Positions 31,458-40,358 of a DNA stretch of 64,000 nucleotides are shown piece after piece. The DNA lies in assembly GCF_003544915.1 (NCBI RefSeq), contig NZ_CP032097.1:2418001-2482000 (forward strand), written 5' to 3'. A program made the position numbers and the translations under genes. Below the pieces are notes generated by a model. The model was not told the origin of the DNA. It was given only the letters and a program-made list of their open reading frames with translations, and ran no database searches. Numbering within the stretch: position 1 is the stretch's first letter; each line of letters begins with the position of its first letter. This DNA comes from Arcobacter ellisii. Lineage in GTDB: Bacteria; Campylobacterota; Campylobacteria; Campylobacterales; Arcobacteraceae.

Positions 31458-31866
31458 AATTTTCTCCTAAAATTTTAAAACTATATAATATCTCAAAATC
31501 ATTTTATTTTAGAAATTATATCCTAGATTTATAAAAAATAAATTAAATTAATCTTGATTAAATAACTATACTTTATTTTATCTCTATTTTTTCACTCTTT
31601 TATAAATATTTAATAATAAAAATTATCAAATTTTCACCGATTTTTTAAATAATTCTTGCTGATAAGATTTCTTAAATAAATTTATTTTTATGCTTAAATG
31701 GCCGTAAAATCGATATCTTTTGGAATAATTTTTTCTTTAAGTTTTATTTCAGAAAATTTCTTTTTTTTATGGTTTATAATTGCAATATAGAATAAGAAGA
31801 TAATCTTAGATGGTTCATAAATCTTCCTATAAATCTTATTCTATCTAAATTTTTCAGGAGAATAAA
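31458..31866. other. Intergenic region between nirA-like and M42 peptidase genes
   Basis: A stretch of 409 very AT-rich bases without a gene. It holds a perfect dyad TTAATC-TT-GATTAA at 31548-31561 about 90 bases before the reductase start, a TATAAT at 31775-31780 and a hairpin at 31787-31844 on the peptidase side. Nothing else stands out. Confidence 0.5.
31775..31844 (+). promoter_or_regulatory. Promoter and 5' leader hairpin of the M42 peptidase gene
   Basis: TATAAT at 31775-31780 predicts a transcript start near 31787. An 11-bp perfect inverted repeat begins there (ATAGAATAAGA at 31787-31797, TCTTATTCTAT at 31834-31844). The mRNA would begin with a capped hairpin ahead of CAGGAG and the TTG start. 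Confidence 0.5.
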
Positions 31867-32952
31867 TTGGGTGCTTCATTTACAAATGAGCCAAAAAATT
31901 TTATTCCTTTTCTTGACTTATTAAAACAATTAATAAGGGTTCCATCAGTAACTGGTGCTGAACACTCTTTTTTATTATATTTAAAAAGAGAGTTAGAAGA
32001 AATTGGTATAGAAACACAATATTATGATGGTCTATTAGTTGCACAAGGTAAAAATCCTACCAAAGGAATGTTAAGTGCACATATTGATAGACATGGTGTA
32101 ATTTGTACCGGACCAAATGAGTTTCAATTTGCAGCATTTCTTGCTAAAAATCGTTCAGATTTAAGAGGAAACTCCCTATCAGAACAAACTTATCAATTAA
32201 TTGCAAAAAGATATATAAATCAACAAGTACAAGCTTATGAGCCATGGAGTGGAAGTTATTTAGGAATTGGTAGAATAAATGATGCCTACATGTGTGAAGA
32301 AGTAAATAATCTTATTTTTAAAATAGAAGGATTATCACATTTACAACCTGGAACTCCAATTGCATTTAGTGATAAGTTAAAAAGAGATGATGATTTAATA
32401 TCAGCACAACTTGACAATGTAATTAGTGCAGCAATTATAATCTATTTATATCAAAATGGTTTTCAAGGAACAGCTTTTTTTACTGCTCAAGAAGAAGCTG
32501 GTAAATCTTGGAGATATGTATATGAATGGTTTAGAAAAAATAATGTAACAACTAATGAGTTATTGGTTTTGGATACGAGTCCTTATGATACAAGAATGGA
32601 AGCAGATGTTCAACAAGTAGTTTTAAGAAATAGAGATGCAAATGCAAAGTTTAAATCTCCTGTTTTAAAACAGCTTAAAAACTTTTGTCACAAAAATGGT
32701 ATAAATTTTTCTTGCAAAGATAGTTTTATTCAAGAAAAAAATAAAATTAGAAAAGAAAAAGGTTTACCACTATTGACTTTAGGAAGTACAGAACTTGGAA
32801 GAATAGTAATGGAATCTAAAGGAACAATTCAAGGTACAACTTTACAAATACCAACAACAGGTTATCATACAGTTGAAGAAACAGCATCAATTAAATCGGT
32901 AAAAACGATTTTACATATATTAAGCAGTTTATATATTGATAAAAATGCTTAA
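31867..32952 (+). CDS. M42/M20-family metallopeptidase (glutamyl aminopeptidase-like)
   Basis: A 361-residue zinc or cobalt aminopeptidase-like protein. The di-metal ligands are all recognisable in order: His-Asp in LSAHIDRHG, Asp in SAQLDNV, the Glu-Glu pair in TAQEEAG, Asp in LVLDTSPYD and His in GYHTVEET. It is probably a cytoplasmic peptidase that trims small peptides. The start is TTG at 31867 with CAGGAG seven bases before it. It is the first of a run of plus-strand genes including small unknowns. Confidence 0.8.
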   Translation: MGASFTNEPKNFIPFLDLLKQLIRVPSVTGAEHSFLLYLKRELEEIGIETQYYDGLLVAQGKNPTKGMLSAHIDRHGVICTGPNEFQFAAFLAKNRSDLRGNSLSEQTYQLIAKRYINQQVQAYEPWSGSYLGIGRINDAYMCEEVNNLIFKIEGLSHLQPGTPIAFSDKLKRDDDLISAQLDNVISAAIIIYLYQNGFQGTAFFTAQEEAGKSWRYVYEWFRKNNVTTNELLVLDTSPYDTRMEADVQQVVLRNRDANAKFKSPVLKQLKNFCHKNGINFSCKDSFIQEKNKIRKEKGLPLLTLGSTELGRIVMESKGTIQGTTLQIPTTGYHTVEETASIKSVKTILHILSSLYIDKNA

Positions 32953-32994
32953 TTAAAATACTAAAAATATATTAATTTAGAGGAATTTGAAATT

Positions 32995-33225
32995 ATGGAT
33001 TTAGCTATTATTTACGAATTAAGAGCAAACGATGTAAGCGAAGAGCATATTGAATTAATCATGAATAGAGTAAAAAATAGATTGACTGAAGAGAATATAG
33101 ATAAAGAATTAGTAAAGTTAGGTTATCCTAAAATATTCACAGTAGATTATGATGAATATGATAACTATGATTTTGATGACGACTATAGTCCAAGTCACAA
33201 GGGAAATTATGAAGAAATTGACTAA
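32995..33225 (+). CDS. Small acidic protein of unknown function
   Basis: A 76-residue protein with a helical N-terminal half (LAIIYELRANDVSEEHIELIMNR pattern) and a strongly acidic, tyrosine-rich C-terminal half (VDYDEYDNYDFDDDY). AGAGGAA precedes the ATG. I do not recognise a family. The last codons overlap the start of the SnoaL-like gene at 33209, so the two are coupled. A role as an adaptor or partner is only a guess. Confidence 0.7.
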   Translation: MDLAIIYELRANDVSEEHIELIMNRVKNRLTEENIDKELVKLGYPKIFTVDYDEYDNYDFDDDYSPSHKGNYEEID

Positions 33226-33613
33226 TAAAGAGTTAGTAAAACTATACTATGATGAATTATGGAATAAACAAAATAAAGATTATATAGATATTTTATTTGA
33301 TGATAATATTACTTTCCATGGTTCTTTGGATATAGATGTAAAAGGGAAAGAACAGTTCAAAACCTATATGGATACAATTTTAACTGGTATTCCAAATTTA
33401 TTCCATAGTATTGTAACTATGGTTTGCGAAGGCGATACAATAGCAGTTAAAGCATTGTATAATGGTAGACATACTGGTAAATTATTTGAATTTGAACCAA
33501 GTAACAACAAAATTGCCTATAGTGGTGCATCTTTTTTTAAATTTAGAGATGGAAAAATTGTAGATGTTTGGGTTCTTGGCGATTTAAAAAATCTTATTAA
33601 ACAACTTTCATAA
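33209..33613 (+). CDS. SnoaL-like / ester cyclase-like small protein
   Basis: A 134-residue protein of the NTF2-like superfamily, with NKELVKLYYDELWNKQN at the start, then ITFHGSLDIDVKGKEQFKTY and a FEFEPSNNKIAYSGASFFKFRDGKIV segment as in SnoaL-like polyketide cyclases. I use the ATG at 33209 with AAGGGA upstream, rejecting a longer in-frame extension from 33149 that reads through the previous gene in another frame. Substrate unknown. A hairpin covers the stop codon. Confidence 0.75.
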   Translation: MKKLTNKELVKLYYDELWNKQNKDYIDILFDDNITFHGSLDIDVKGKEQFKTYMDTILTGIPNLFHSIVTMVCEGDTIAVKALYNGRHTGKLFEFEPSNNKIAYSGASFFKFRDGKIVDVWVLGDLKNLIKQLS

Positions 33614-33629
33614 ACGAATGTTTATGAAA
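33606..33629 (+). promoter_or_regulatory. Hairpin over a stop codon and the next ribosome site
   Basis: TTTCATAAAC and GTTTATGAAA form a perfect 10-bp stem with loop GAAT. The 5' arm contains the SnoaL-like stop codon. The 3' arm ends in GAAA of the GAAAGGA ribosome site of the following TTG-started gene. There is no T-run, so it is not an ordinary terminator; translational coupling is plausible. Confidence 0.5.
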
Positions 33630-33637
33630 GGAACTAT

Positions 33638-34348
33638 TTGACACAAATTAGTAACAATATTTACTGTGCTGATTTTTTAATTTCATTTGACATCGAAACT
33701 AAATTATTACCTAATCCTTATTATGACTATCCATATTTAATAATAGAAAATTTTTTAGACTCAAATGAGTGCAATGAAATTAATAAAAAAGTAAAAGAAG
33801 ATGATGATTATCAAAAAGCACAAATAAAAATAAAAGATGTTCTTATAACTTCAAAAACAAATGAAGAAATCAGAAAAACAAATATCTACTCTTTAAATGA
33901 AAAATATTTAGAAATCTATTCTAATAGATTTTTATCTTATCAAGCAAAAATTGAAGATTATTTCAAATTAGCCTTAACAACATCGACAAATGTCCAAGTA
34001 CTTGAATACTTAAAAGAATCTTTTTATTCCATACATAGTGATGATTCTAGTATGATTTATAAAGATAATGAATTAATAGGTTTTTTACCAATAGCCAAAC
34101 AAAGAAAAATATCTACCGTATTATTTACAACATCAAATAATGACATTGCAAGTGAGGAAACATTTGAAGGTGGAGAACTTTTGTTTAATTTTTTATGTGA
34201 TATCAATGGTAATGAAATAAAGATAAAACCAAAAGCTGGAAGTATGTTAATATTTTTAAGTAATCCATATTTTACCCATGAAGTATTAAAAGTAATTTCA
34301 GGAAGAAGAATAAGTTTAGTTCAATGGCATAATGCAATAATCAATTGA
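33638..34348 (+). CDS. 2OG-Fe(II) oxygenase, prolyl-4-hydroxylase-like
   Basis: A 236-residue dioxygenase-like protein. The HxD iron motif is in YSIHSDDSS. The distal His is in FTHEVLKV, and the 2-oxoglutarate-binding Arg in SGRRISLVQW. FEGGELLFNF is the conserved strand between them. It would hydroxylate a protein or small substrate using O2, Fe2+ and 2-oxoglutarate. The start is TTG at 33638 after GAAAGGA. The three preceding genes and tex lie on the same strand. Confidence 0.8.
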   Translation: MTQISNNIYCADFLISFDIETKLLPNPYYDYPYLIIENFLDSNECNEINKKVKEDDDYQKAQIKIKDVLITSKTNEEIRKTNIYSLNEKYLEIYSNRFLSYQAKIEDYFKLALTTSTNVQVLEYLKESFYSIHSDDSSMIYKDNELIGFLPIAKQRKISTVLFTTSNNDIASEETFEGGELLFNFLCDINGNEIKIKPKAGSMLIFLSNPYFTHEVLKVISGRRISLVQWHNAIIN

Positions 34349-34370
34349 AAAAAGAATAAGGAAGTAATAC

Positions 34371-36476
34371 TTGAACAAAAATTTAATAGAATTAATAAAA
34401 GAAAAAACAAATCTATCAAATAATGTAATTTCAAATATCATAAAACTTTTAGACGAAGGTTGTACTATCCCATTTATCGCAAGATATAGAAAAGATTTTA
34501 CAGATGGTGCAACAGATGAACAACTTCGTATCTTTGAAGAAGTTTATGAATACTCTAAAAAACTTCTTGTACGAAAAGAAGAGATTATAAATCTTTTAAA
34601 AGAGAAAAATTTTTTAGATGAGAAAGTTTTAAAAAATCTTGAAAGTGCAACAACACTTCAAGCTTGTGAAGATATTTATGCTCCATTTAAAGAGAAAAAA
34701 TCTTCAAGAACAACAGCTGCTATTGAAAATGGCTTAGAACCTTTGGCAAATATAATTCAAAGTATGAAATACTCACTTGAAGAGATAAATCAAAAAGCAA
34801 AACAATTTTTAAATGAAAATGTTTCAAATATTGATGAAGCAATAAATGGTGCAAAAGATATCATCGCACAAAGATATGCAGATGATTTTAAATCAAAAGA
34901 GGTGATTAGAAATCTAATAGCAAACTGGGGAACACTTGAAGTAAAAGGGACAAAAGAGCTTGATAAAAATGGTCTTTATGCTTCATTTGTAGATAGTAAT
35001 GAAAAAATAAAATATATAAAATCTCATAGAGTCTTAGGAATTTTAAGAGGTGTAAATGAAAAACAACTCTCTATTAAAGTTGAAATTGATGAAAATCATA
35101 TTTTAGAAAATATTAAAAAATATAAAATTCCAGCAAATGCAGCCTCTTCAAAAGAGTTAGTTTTTGACGCTTACAAAGATGGTTTAAAAAGACTATTACT
35201 TCCAAGTTTAAAAAGAGAAACAATAACAACTCTAAAAGAAAAAGCAAGTAGTGAAGCCATAGAACTTTTTGGAAAAAATCTAAAAGAACTGCTTCTTACT
35301 GCTCCACTAGTTAATCAAGTGATTTTAGGAATGGACCCAGGATATAAAACTGGTTGTAAATTGGCAGTTATTAATGAAAATGGACTCTATTTGGATAGTG
35401 CCGTTATATATCCAACAAAACCAAAAGAAGATATAACAAATTCATCAAAAACTATTTTAGATTTAATCAAAAAATATAAAATCACAACTATTGCAATAGG
35501 AAATGGAACAGCTTCAAGAGAAACTGCAAATTTTATAAATGAACTAATCAAACAAAATGATTTAAAAATAAACTACGCAATTGTAAGTGAAATAGGAGCT
35601 AGTGTTTATTCTGCTTCAAAAATAGCAAATGAAGAGTATCCAAATCTTGATGTTACAATAAGAGGTGCAATTTCTATAGCTTCAAGACTTCGTGACCCAA
35701 TGGCAGCTTTAGTAAAAATTGATCCAAAATCTTTAGGAATTGGTCAATATCAACATGATGTAAACCAAAAAGAGTTAGCTTTAAAACTTGAAAATATAAC
35801 AATTGACTTAGTAAATAAAGTTGGAGTTGATTTGAACTCTGCTTCATATAAACTTTTGTCTTTTATATCTGGAATTACTGAAAAATTAGCAAAAAATATA
35901 GTTGAACATAGAAATAAAATCAAAAAATTTAATACTAAAAGTGAACTGCTTAAAGTAAAAGGTATTGGAGAAAAAGCATATGAACAATGTGTTGGATTTT
36001 TAAGAATCAAAGATGGAAAATCAATCTTAGATAACACTGCAATTCACCCAGAAGATTATGAATTAACAGCCAAAATTCAAAAAAACTATAAAGTAGAAGA
36101 GATAAAAGATTTTGAAAAAACAGCACTTGAATTAAATACAAGTTTACTAAAACTAAAAGATATCGTAACTGAACTTTTAAAACCAGGGTATGACGTAAGA
36201 ACAGAGTTTAATCAAATAAAATTTGCAAATGATATTTTGGATATAAATGATTTAAAAGAAGGTTATATTTTAAGTGGAATAGTAAGAAATATCACAGATT
36301 TTGGTGCTTTTGTGGATATTGGACTAAAAAATGATGCCCTACTTCATATCTCACAAATTAGTGAAAAAAGAATCTCTCATCCAAGTGATGTTTTAAGTAT
36401 AAATCAAAATCTTGAAAACCTAAAAGTAATAAATGTAGATTTAGAGAAACAAAGAGTTGGGTTGAGTTTAAAATAA
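34371..36476 (+). CDS. tex: Tex-family RNA-binding transcription accessory protein
   Basis: A 701-residue cytoplasmic nucleic-acid-binding protein. Its layout is the Tex N-terminal helical domain (GCTIPFIARYRKDFTDGATDEQLR), a YqgF-like RNase H fold (LGMDPGYKTGCKLAVI), helix-hairpin-helix motifs (KVKGIGEKAYEQCVGFLRI) and a C-terminal S1 domain (GIVRNITDFGAFVDIGL). It is slightly shorter than E. coli YhgF (773). The start is TTG at 34371 with AAGGAAG upstream. Confidence 0.93.
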   Translation: MNKNLIELIKEKTNLSNNVISNIIKLLDEGCTIPFIARYRKDFTDGATDEQLRIFEEVYEYSKKLLVRKEEIINLLKEKNFLDEKVLKNLESATTLQACEDIYAPFKEKKSSRTTAAIENGLEPLANIIQSMKYSLEEINQKAKQFLNENVSNIDEAINGAKDIIAQRYADDFKSKEVIRNLIANWGTLEVKGTKELDKNGLYASFVDSNEKIKYIKSHRVLGILRGVNEKQLSIKVEIDENHILENIKKYKIPANAASSKELVFDAYKDGLKRLLLPSLKRETITTLKEKASSEAIELFGKNLKELLLTAPLVNQVILGMDPGYKTGCKLAVINENGLYLDSAVIYPTKPKEDITNSSKTILDLIKKYKITTIAIGNGTASRETANFINELIKQNDLKINYAIVSEIGASVYSASKIANEEYPNLDVTIRGAISIASRLRDPMAALVKIDPKSLGIGQYQHDVNQKELALKLENITIDLVNKVGVDLNSASYKLLSFISGITEKLAKNIVEHRNKIKKFNTKSELLKVKGIGEKAYEQCVGFLRIKDGKSILDNTAIHPEDYELTAKIQKNYKVEEIKDFEKTALELNTSLLKLKDIVTELLKPGYDVRTEFNQIKFANDILDINDLKEGYILSGIVRNITDFGAFVDIGLKNDALLHISQISEKRISHPSDVLSINQNLENLKVINVDLEKQRVGLSLK

Positions 36477-36545
36477 ATTGATTATTATCAAGGTATAGAC
36501 TTTTTTTATTGATTATAATTCTCAATAAAAAAAGGATATTTGATT

Positions 36546-36980
36546 ATGGAATATATATTAGTTCAAATTATTCACTTATTGTGTGCAATAATTTTTATAG
36601 GTTTTATTTTTGCAGATATATTTATATTTCCTGCTGTTAAAAAGAAATATGGTGAAGAAACTTATGACAAGATGATGAATGCAATTATTAGTCGAGGAAT
36701 AAAAATATACCCTTTAATAGTGATAATATTAATCACAAGTGGTGGATATATGTTCACAAAATATATAAATAGTGAAGTTGGTTTTTTCAACACTCCTTCT
36801 CAAATACTATTATTAATAAAAGTATTTTTAGTTTTATTGATTGTATTGGGAGTTATATATACTATATTTTGTAAATTAACAAAAATTGAACCTATCTCTT
36901 TTATGAAACATTTTCATACTTATGCTTTAATTCTTTCAATTATTATTGTAATTCTTGCAAAATTAATGTTTGTAATTTAG
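36546..36980 (+). CDS. Four-helix integral membrane protein, CopD/DUF2269-like
   Basis: A 144-residue protein with four predicted membrane helices. Conserved histidines are near the ends of helices (IIHLLCAIIFIGF, MKHFHTYAL), reminiscent of b-type haem or copper-related CopD-like proteins. Function is not established. I prefer the ATG at 36546 over an in-frame TTG at 36540; AAAGGA lies at 36531-36536. An AT-rich dyad and TATAAT (36514-36519) precede it, so it may have its own promoter. Confidence 0.65.
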   Translation: MEYILVQIIHLLCAIIFIGFIFADIFIFPAVKKKYGEETYDKMMNAIISRGIKIYPLIVIILITSGGYMFTKYINSEVGFFNTPSQILLLIKVFLVLLIVLGVIYTIFCKLTKIEPISFMKHFHTYALILSIIIVILAKLMFVI

Positions 36981-37000
36981 AAACTAAAAAGACTCAATAA

Positions 37001-39040
37001 TCAAAGCAGATGTTCAGGTTCATGGAATAGATATCCTTGTGAGAAATCTATTCCTAATGATTCAACTACATCTTGAACTTCTTGACAATGTACATACTCA
37101 GCAACAGTTTGAATACCAAGAACTTTTGCAAAATTTACTATTGTTGAAACTGTTAATCTAACATTGTCATCTATATGAATATTTTTAATCAACGAACCAT
37201 CAATTTTTATAAAATCTACATTTAGTTTTATTATATATTCAAAATTTGAATATCCCGTTCCAAAATCATCAATCGCAACTTTACAACCAAGGGCTTTTGC
37301 TTTTTTTATAAAATCTCCAACTTCTTCAAATTTTTCAATTCCTTCTGATTCAACTATTTCTAAAATAACTCTATTTGCAAGATTTGTTTCTATTAATTTT
37401 GTAAATAAAAAATCTACTGTTTTTTCATTTTTTATATCTTCTATCATCAAATTTATAGAAAAAATCATCTCTTTATCTTCAAAATATTCACAAGCTTTTT
37501 CTATAATTTTTTTTGTCATCAAAGGATAAAGTCTTGCTCTTTTTGCATGTTCTAAAAATACAAATGGCGAAAGAACTCTTTTATCAGATAATTTCATTCT
37601 CATTAATATTTCATATTTTACATCACTTGATTTATTATCAATAATTTTTTGAGCATACATCAAAATATTGTCATCTTTTAAAGCTTGTTTTATATCTTTT
37701 GTTAACTCTATATTTCCTTTTAATTCTTTATATATAGGCATCTCTTCATCAAAAATTCCTATATCAATATTAATCTTTTTTGCCCAATAAAGTGCAATTT
37801 CTGCATGAGTTAATAATTTTTCATCACAATCAGCCATTCCAATTGTAAAAGAGATATCAAAACTATTATCATCAATAACAAAACCTTCTCTATCACATAA
37901 AATATTAAGATTTGAACAAGTTTTGTATAACTCTTCAATTTTAAAATTTCCAAATGCCATAAAAGCAAATATATCACCTGAAATTCTATAAATATTTAGA
38001 TTTATACTTTTAAATATTAGTAATTTTTTAGCAAACTCTTTTAATATTCTATCCCCAACTTCCATACCATAAGAACTATTTATATCTTTAAATCTATCGA
38101 TATTTATAATTGCAAGTTTTGGATTAATGCAAGTTTTTAAATCTTTTAAAAGTTTTTGTCTATTTGGTAAAGAGGTTAATTCATCAGTAAATTGTTCATA
38201 AATTAGTTCATCTTTTTCAAATAAAGATGTAACATCATTTCTAATTGCTATATATTCAAGAATTTCATTATTTTTATCAAGAATAGGAATAATTGTTGAA
38301 TCAACATAATATCCTTGTCCATTTTTTTTTCTATTTTTTATTATTCCTTTAAATATTTTTTTATTTCTTATTGTTTCCCATAATTGTTTGAAAAACTCTT
38401 TTTGAATATCAGGATGTCTAATAATATTATGATTTTGTCCAATTAATTCTTCTCTTTCATAACCTGATACCTCACAAAATTTATCATTTACATAAGTAAT
38501 AATTCCATATAAATCTGTTTTAGAAACAACAGAACTTGCATCTAATGCTCTTTTATACTCTTCTAACAAAAGTATTGATTCAAATAAATTTTCATTATTT
38601 TCGTTATTTATTAATAATCTCTCATTTATTTGTTTCAGACTATTTTCTTTTTGTTCAATAACTAAATTCTTTTTTTCATCAAAACTTTTTAACTTATTTA
38701 TAATAATTTCTTTACCATCAATAATTATCTTTTTTAAATTAACCTCTAAAAGAAAAATCTTATTGTTAAATGTTTTGGCTAACCATTCAAAAGTATGTTC
38801 ACCATTTTTATAACAAAGCTCAATCATTTTATTTGCTTTTACAAGGGATAATTCACCATCAGGTTGATATTTTGGAGATAATCGTGAAGGATGTAATAAA
38901 AGAAGTTCATCTTTAGAATTTATATCAAATAGACTAAGAGCTGAGGAATTACCATCAATAAATGTTTGTCCCTCCATTAGAAAAATAGGTTCAGAAATAG
39001 TGTCAAAAACAGCTTCAAAATAAGAATTATTTTTTTCCAT
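37001..39040 (-). CDS. PAS-PAS-GGDEF-EAL protein, probable c-di-GMP phosphodiesterase
   Basis: A 679-residue cytoplasmic signalling protein. A PAS-like region (about 8-110) is followed by a coiled linker, a second PAS with PAC (YGIITYVNDKFCEVSGYEREELIGQNHNIIRHPD) and a GGDEF domain (about 288-425). In the latter the signature reads SGDIF, so cyclase activity is unlikely. The EAL domain (about 435-675) has YEILMRM at the signature, FSINL, LEIVES, AIDDFGTGYSN, FIKIDGSLI and TVAEYV, and retains the metal and catalytic residues. It probably hydrolyses c-di-GMP under PAS control. Confidence 0.87.
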   Translation of the reverse strand: MEKNNSYFEAVFDTISEPIFLMEGQTFIDGNSSALSLFDINSKDELLLLHPSRLSPKYQPDGELSLVKANKMIELCYKNGEHTFEWLAKTFNNKIFLLEVNLKKIIIDGKEIIINKLKSFDEKKNLVIEQKENSLKQINERLLINNENNENLFESILLLEEYKRALDASSVVSKTDLYGIITYVNDKFCEVSGYEREELIGQNHNIIRHPDIQKEFFKQLWETIRNKKIFKGIIKNRKKNGQGYYVDSTIIPILDKNNEILEYIAIRNDVTSLFEKDELIYEQFTDELTSLPNRQKLLKDLKTCINPKLAIINIDRFKDINSSYGMEVGDRILKEFAKKLLIFKSINLNIYRISGDIFAFMAFGNFKIEELYKTCSNLNILCDREGFVIDDNSFDISFTIGMADCDEKLLTHAEIALYWAKKINIDIGIFDEEMPIYKELKGNIELTKDIKQALKDDNILMYAQKIIDNKSSDVKYEILMRMKLSDKRVLSPFVFLEHAKRARLYPLMTKKIIEKACEYFEDKEMIFSINLMIEDIKNEKTVDFLFTKLIETNLANRVILEIVESEGIEKFEEVGDFIKKAKALGCKVAIDDFGTGYSNFEYIIKLNVDFIKIDGSLIKNIHIDDNVRLTVSTIVNFAKVLGIQTVAEYVHCQEVQDVVESLGIDFSQGYLFHEPEHLL

Positions 39041-39119
39041 TAGAATCCTACATATAATTTTTTAATTATATTATTTAATTATTTATTCTAACATTATACA
39101 AAAAAACTAGAGATATTCC

Positions 39120-39503
39120 CTAGTTTTTAAAAGCGATTGTATCTACTTCAACTAAAACATTTTTTGGTAAAGTTTTAACAGCAACAGTACTTCTTGCAGG
39201 TGCAGTTTCACCTTTGAAATATTGTCCATAGATTTCATTAAAAGCTACGAAGTTATCCATATCTGATAAATAACAAGTCGTTTTTAAAACATTTTCAAAA
39301 GAACTTCCTGCTTCTTCTAAAACAGCTTTTAGATTTTCCATAACTTGTTTAGTTTGTTCTTGAACTCCACCTTCTACTATTTCCATAGTTTGTGGATTTA
39401 AAGCAATTTGACCAGATGTAAAAATTAGTTTATCAAATGCTGTTGCTTGATTGTATGGGCCTATTGCACTTGGTGCATTTGGTGTTGAAATTATAGTTTT
39501 CAT
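39120..39503 (-). CDS. RidA family reactive intermediate/imine deaminase
   Basis: A 127-residue trimeric RidA (YjgF/YER057c) protein that hydrolyses 2-aminoacrylate and related enamines released by PLP enzymes such as threonine dehydratase. Motifs are PNAPSAIGPYNQA, TSGQIALNPQT and the substrate-binding Arg in APARSTVAV. A PLP threonine dehydratase is encoded at 48.9 kb. Confidence 0.93.
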   Translation of the reverse strand: MKTIISTPNAPSAIGPYNQATAFDKLIFTSGQIALNPQTMEIVEGGVQEQTKQVMENLKAVLEEAGSSFENVLKTTCYLSDMDNFVAFNEIYGQYFKGETAPARSTVAVKTLPKNVLVEVDTIAFKN

Positions 39504-39541
39504 TTTATATCCTTAATTGTAAGCTTTATTAAATTTTTGTA

Positions 39542-40324
39542 TTATACAAGGTTCTTACTTTCGCTTGGGAAAAATAGTTCAAAATCTTTTTTGATATGAC
39601 ATAAAACTTCATGATTTGCTCTGATAAATCCTTTATATTCAAGAGCTGCAAAAACGACAGCTTTTGAGTAAGCAAGTACAGTTTCATCTTCCAAATATCT
39701 TTTTACATCTATCCATTTTGCATCAAGAATTTCATTTGTATCTTGGATATTTATTTCATAAGTTTTTGGATTAGCAGTGCAGATAATATATAAATTTGAT
39801 TTGTGAAATTGGTGGGGAAAAAAATGTCCCAAAGAGATAATTGATTCAAACTCTACAATAACTCCTGTCTCTTCAAAAACTTCCCTTGCAACTGCTGTTG
39901 AAATCATCTCAGCATTATCAATATGACCACCTGGAAGTTTGTAACCCAAATTTAAAATCTTTTCTTTTATTACTAAAATTTCATTATTATCATTTATTAC
40001 AACTGCTCCAACTCCTAAAGTGTGATTGGCACAAGTTGGGATTACGGCATTTTCTTTTAATCTTTTAACAATCAATAAATAATCTTCATCACATGAGTGA
40101 AATACAAAACCTCTATTTACAGCTATTGGTATAAAATCAGATTTTTTTATATCTATATAAATCCAAATTAAATTTCTTTTATTTTCAACTTCACTAACTA
40201 AAAAATCAAGATTTAATTCAAACTCTTCTTTTGTTTTTGGTAAATCTTTTTTATCTATTGTTATTCCATTATAAGGGTCAAGTACAGTATTAAAGCACCC
40301 TATTTTTTCTAAACTTGTATTCAT
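39542..40324 (-). CDS. Nudix hydrolase with N-terminal accessory domain
   Basis: A 260-residue protein. The Nudix box is complete (GHIDNAEMISTAVAREVFEETG, matching G-x5-E-x7-REUXEEXG) at about residues 134-156. The first ~90 residues form a domain ending LLIVKRLKENAVIP, like NUDT6/FGF2-antisense-type or pre-Nudix domains, and sit before the HTLGVGAVVINDNNEILVIKE strand. Substrate unknown; probably a nucleoside-diphosphate derivative. Confidence 0.85.
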   Translation of the reverse strand: MNTSLEKIGCFNTVLDPYNGITIDKKDLPKTKEEFELNLDFLVSEVENKRNLIWIYIDIKKSDFIPIAVNRGFVFHSCDEDYLLIVKRLKENAVIPTCANHTLGVGAVVINDNNEILVIKEKILNLGYKLPGGHIDNAEMISTAVAREVFEETGVIVEFESIISLGHFFPHQFHKSNLYIICTANPKTYEINIQDTNEILDAKWIDVKRYLEDETVLAYSKAVVFAALEYKGFIRANHEVLCHIKKDFELFFPSESKNLV

Positions 40325-40358
40325 TTATTTCCTTTAAAACAAAAACAATTATAAACAA

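Noticed and set aside
33149-33208. N-terminal extension of the SnoaL-like protein
   Set aside because: Met/Ile/Thr-rich translation of the acidic Asp/Tyr region of the preceding gene in another frame; no ribosome site.
36501-36533. AT-only inverted repeat TTTTTTTATTGA / TCAATAAAAAAA as terminator of tex
   Set aside because: No GC in the stem and the loop contains TATAAT; a promoter for the membrane-protein gene is at least as likely, so I did not call a terminator.
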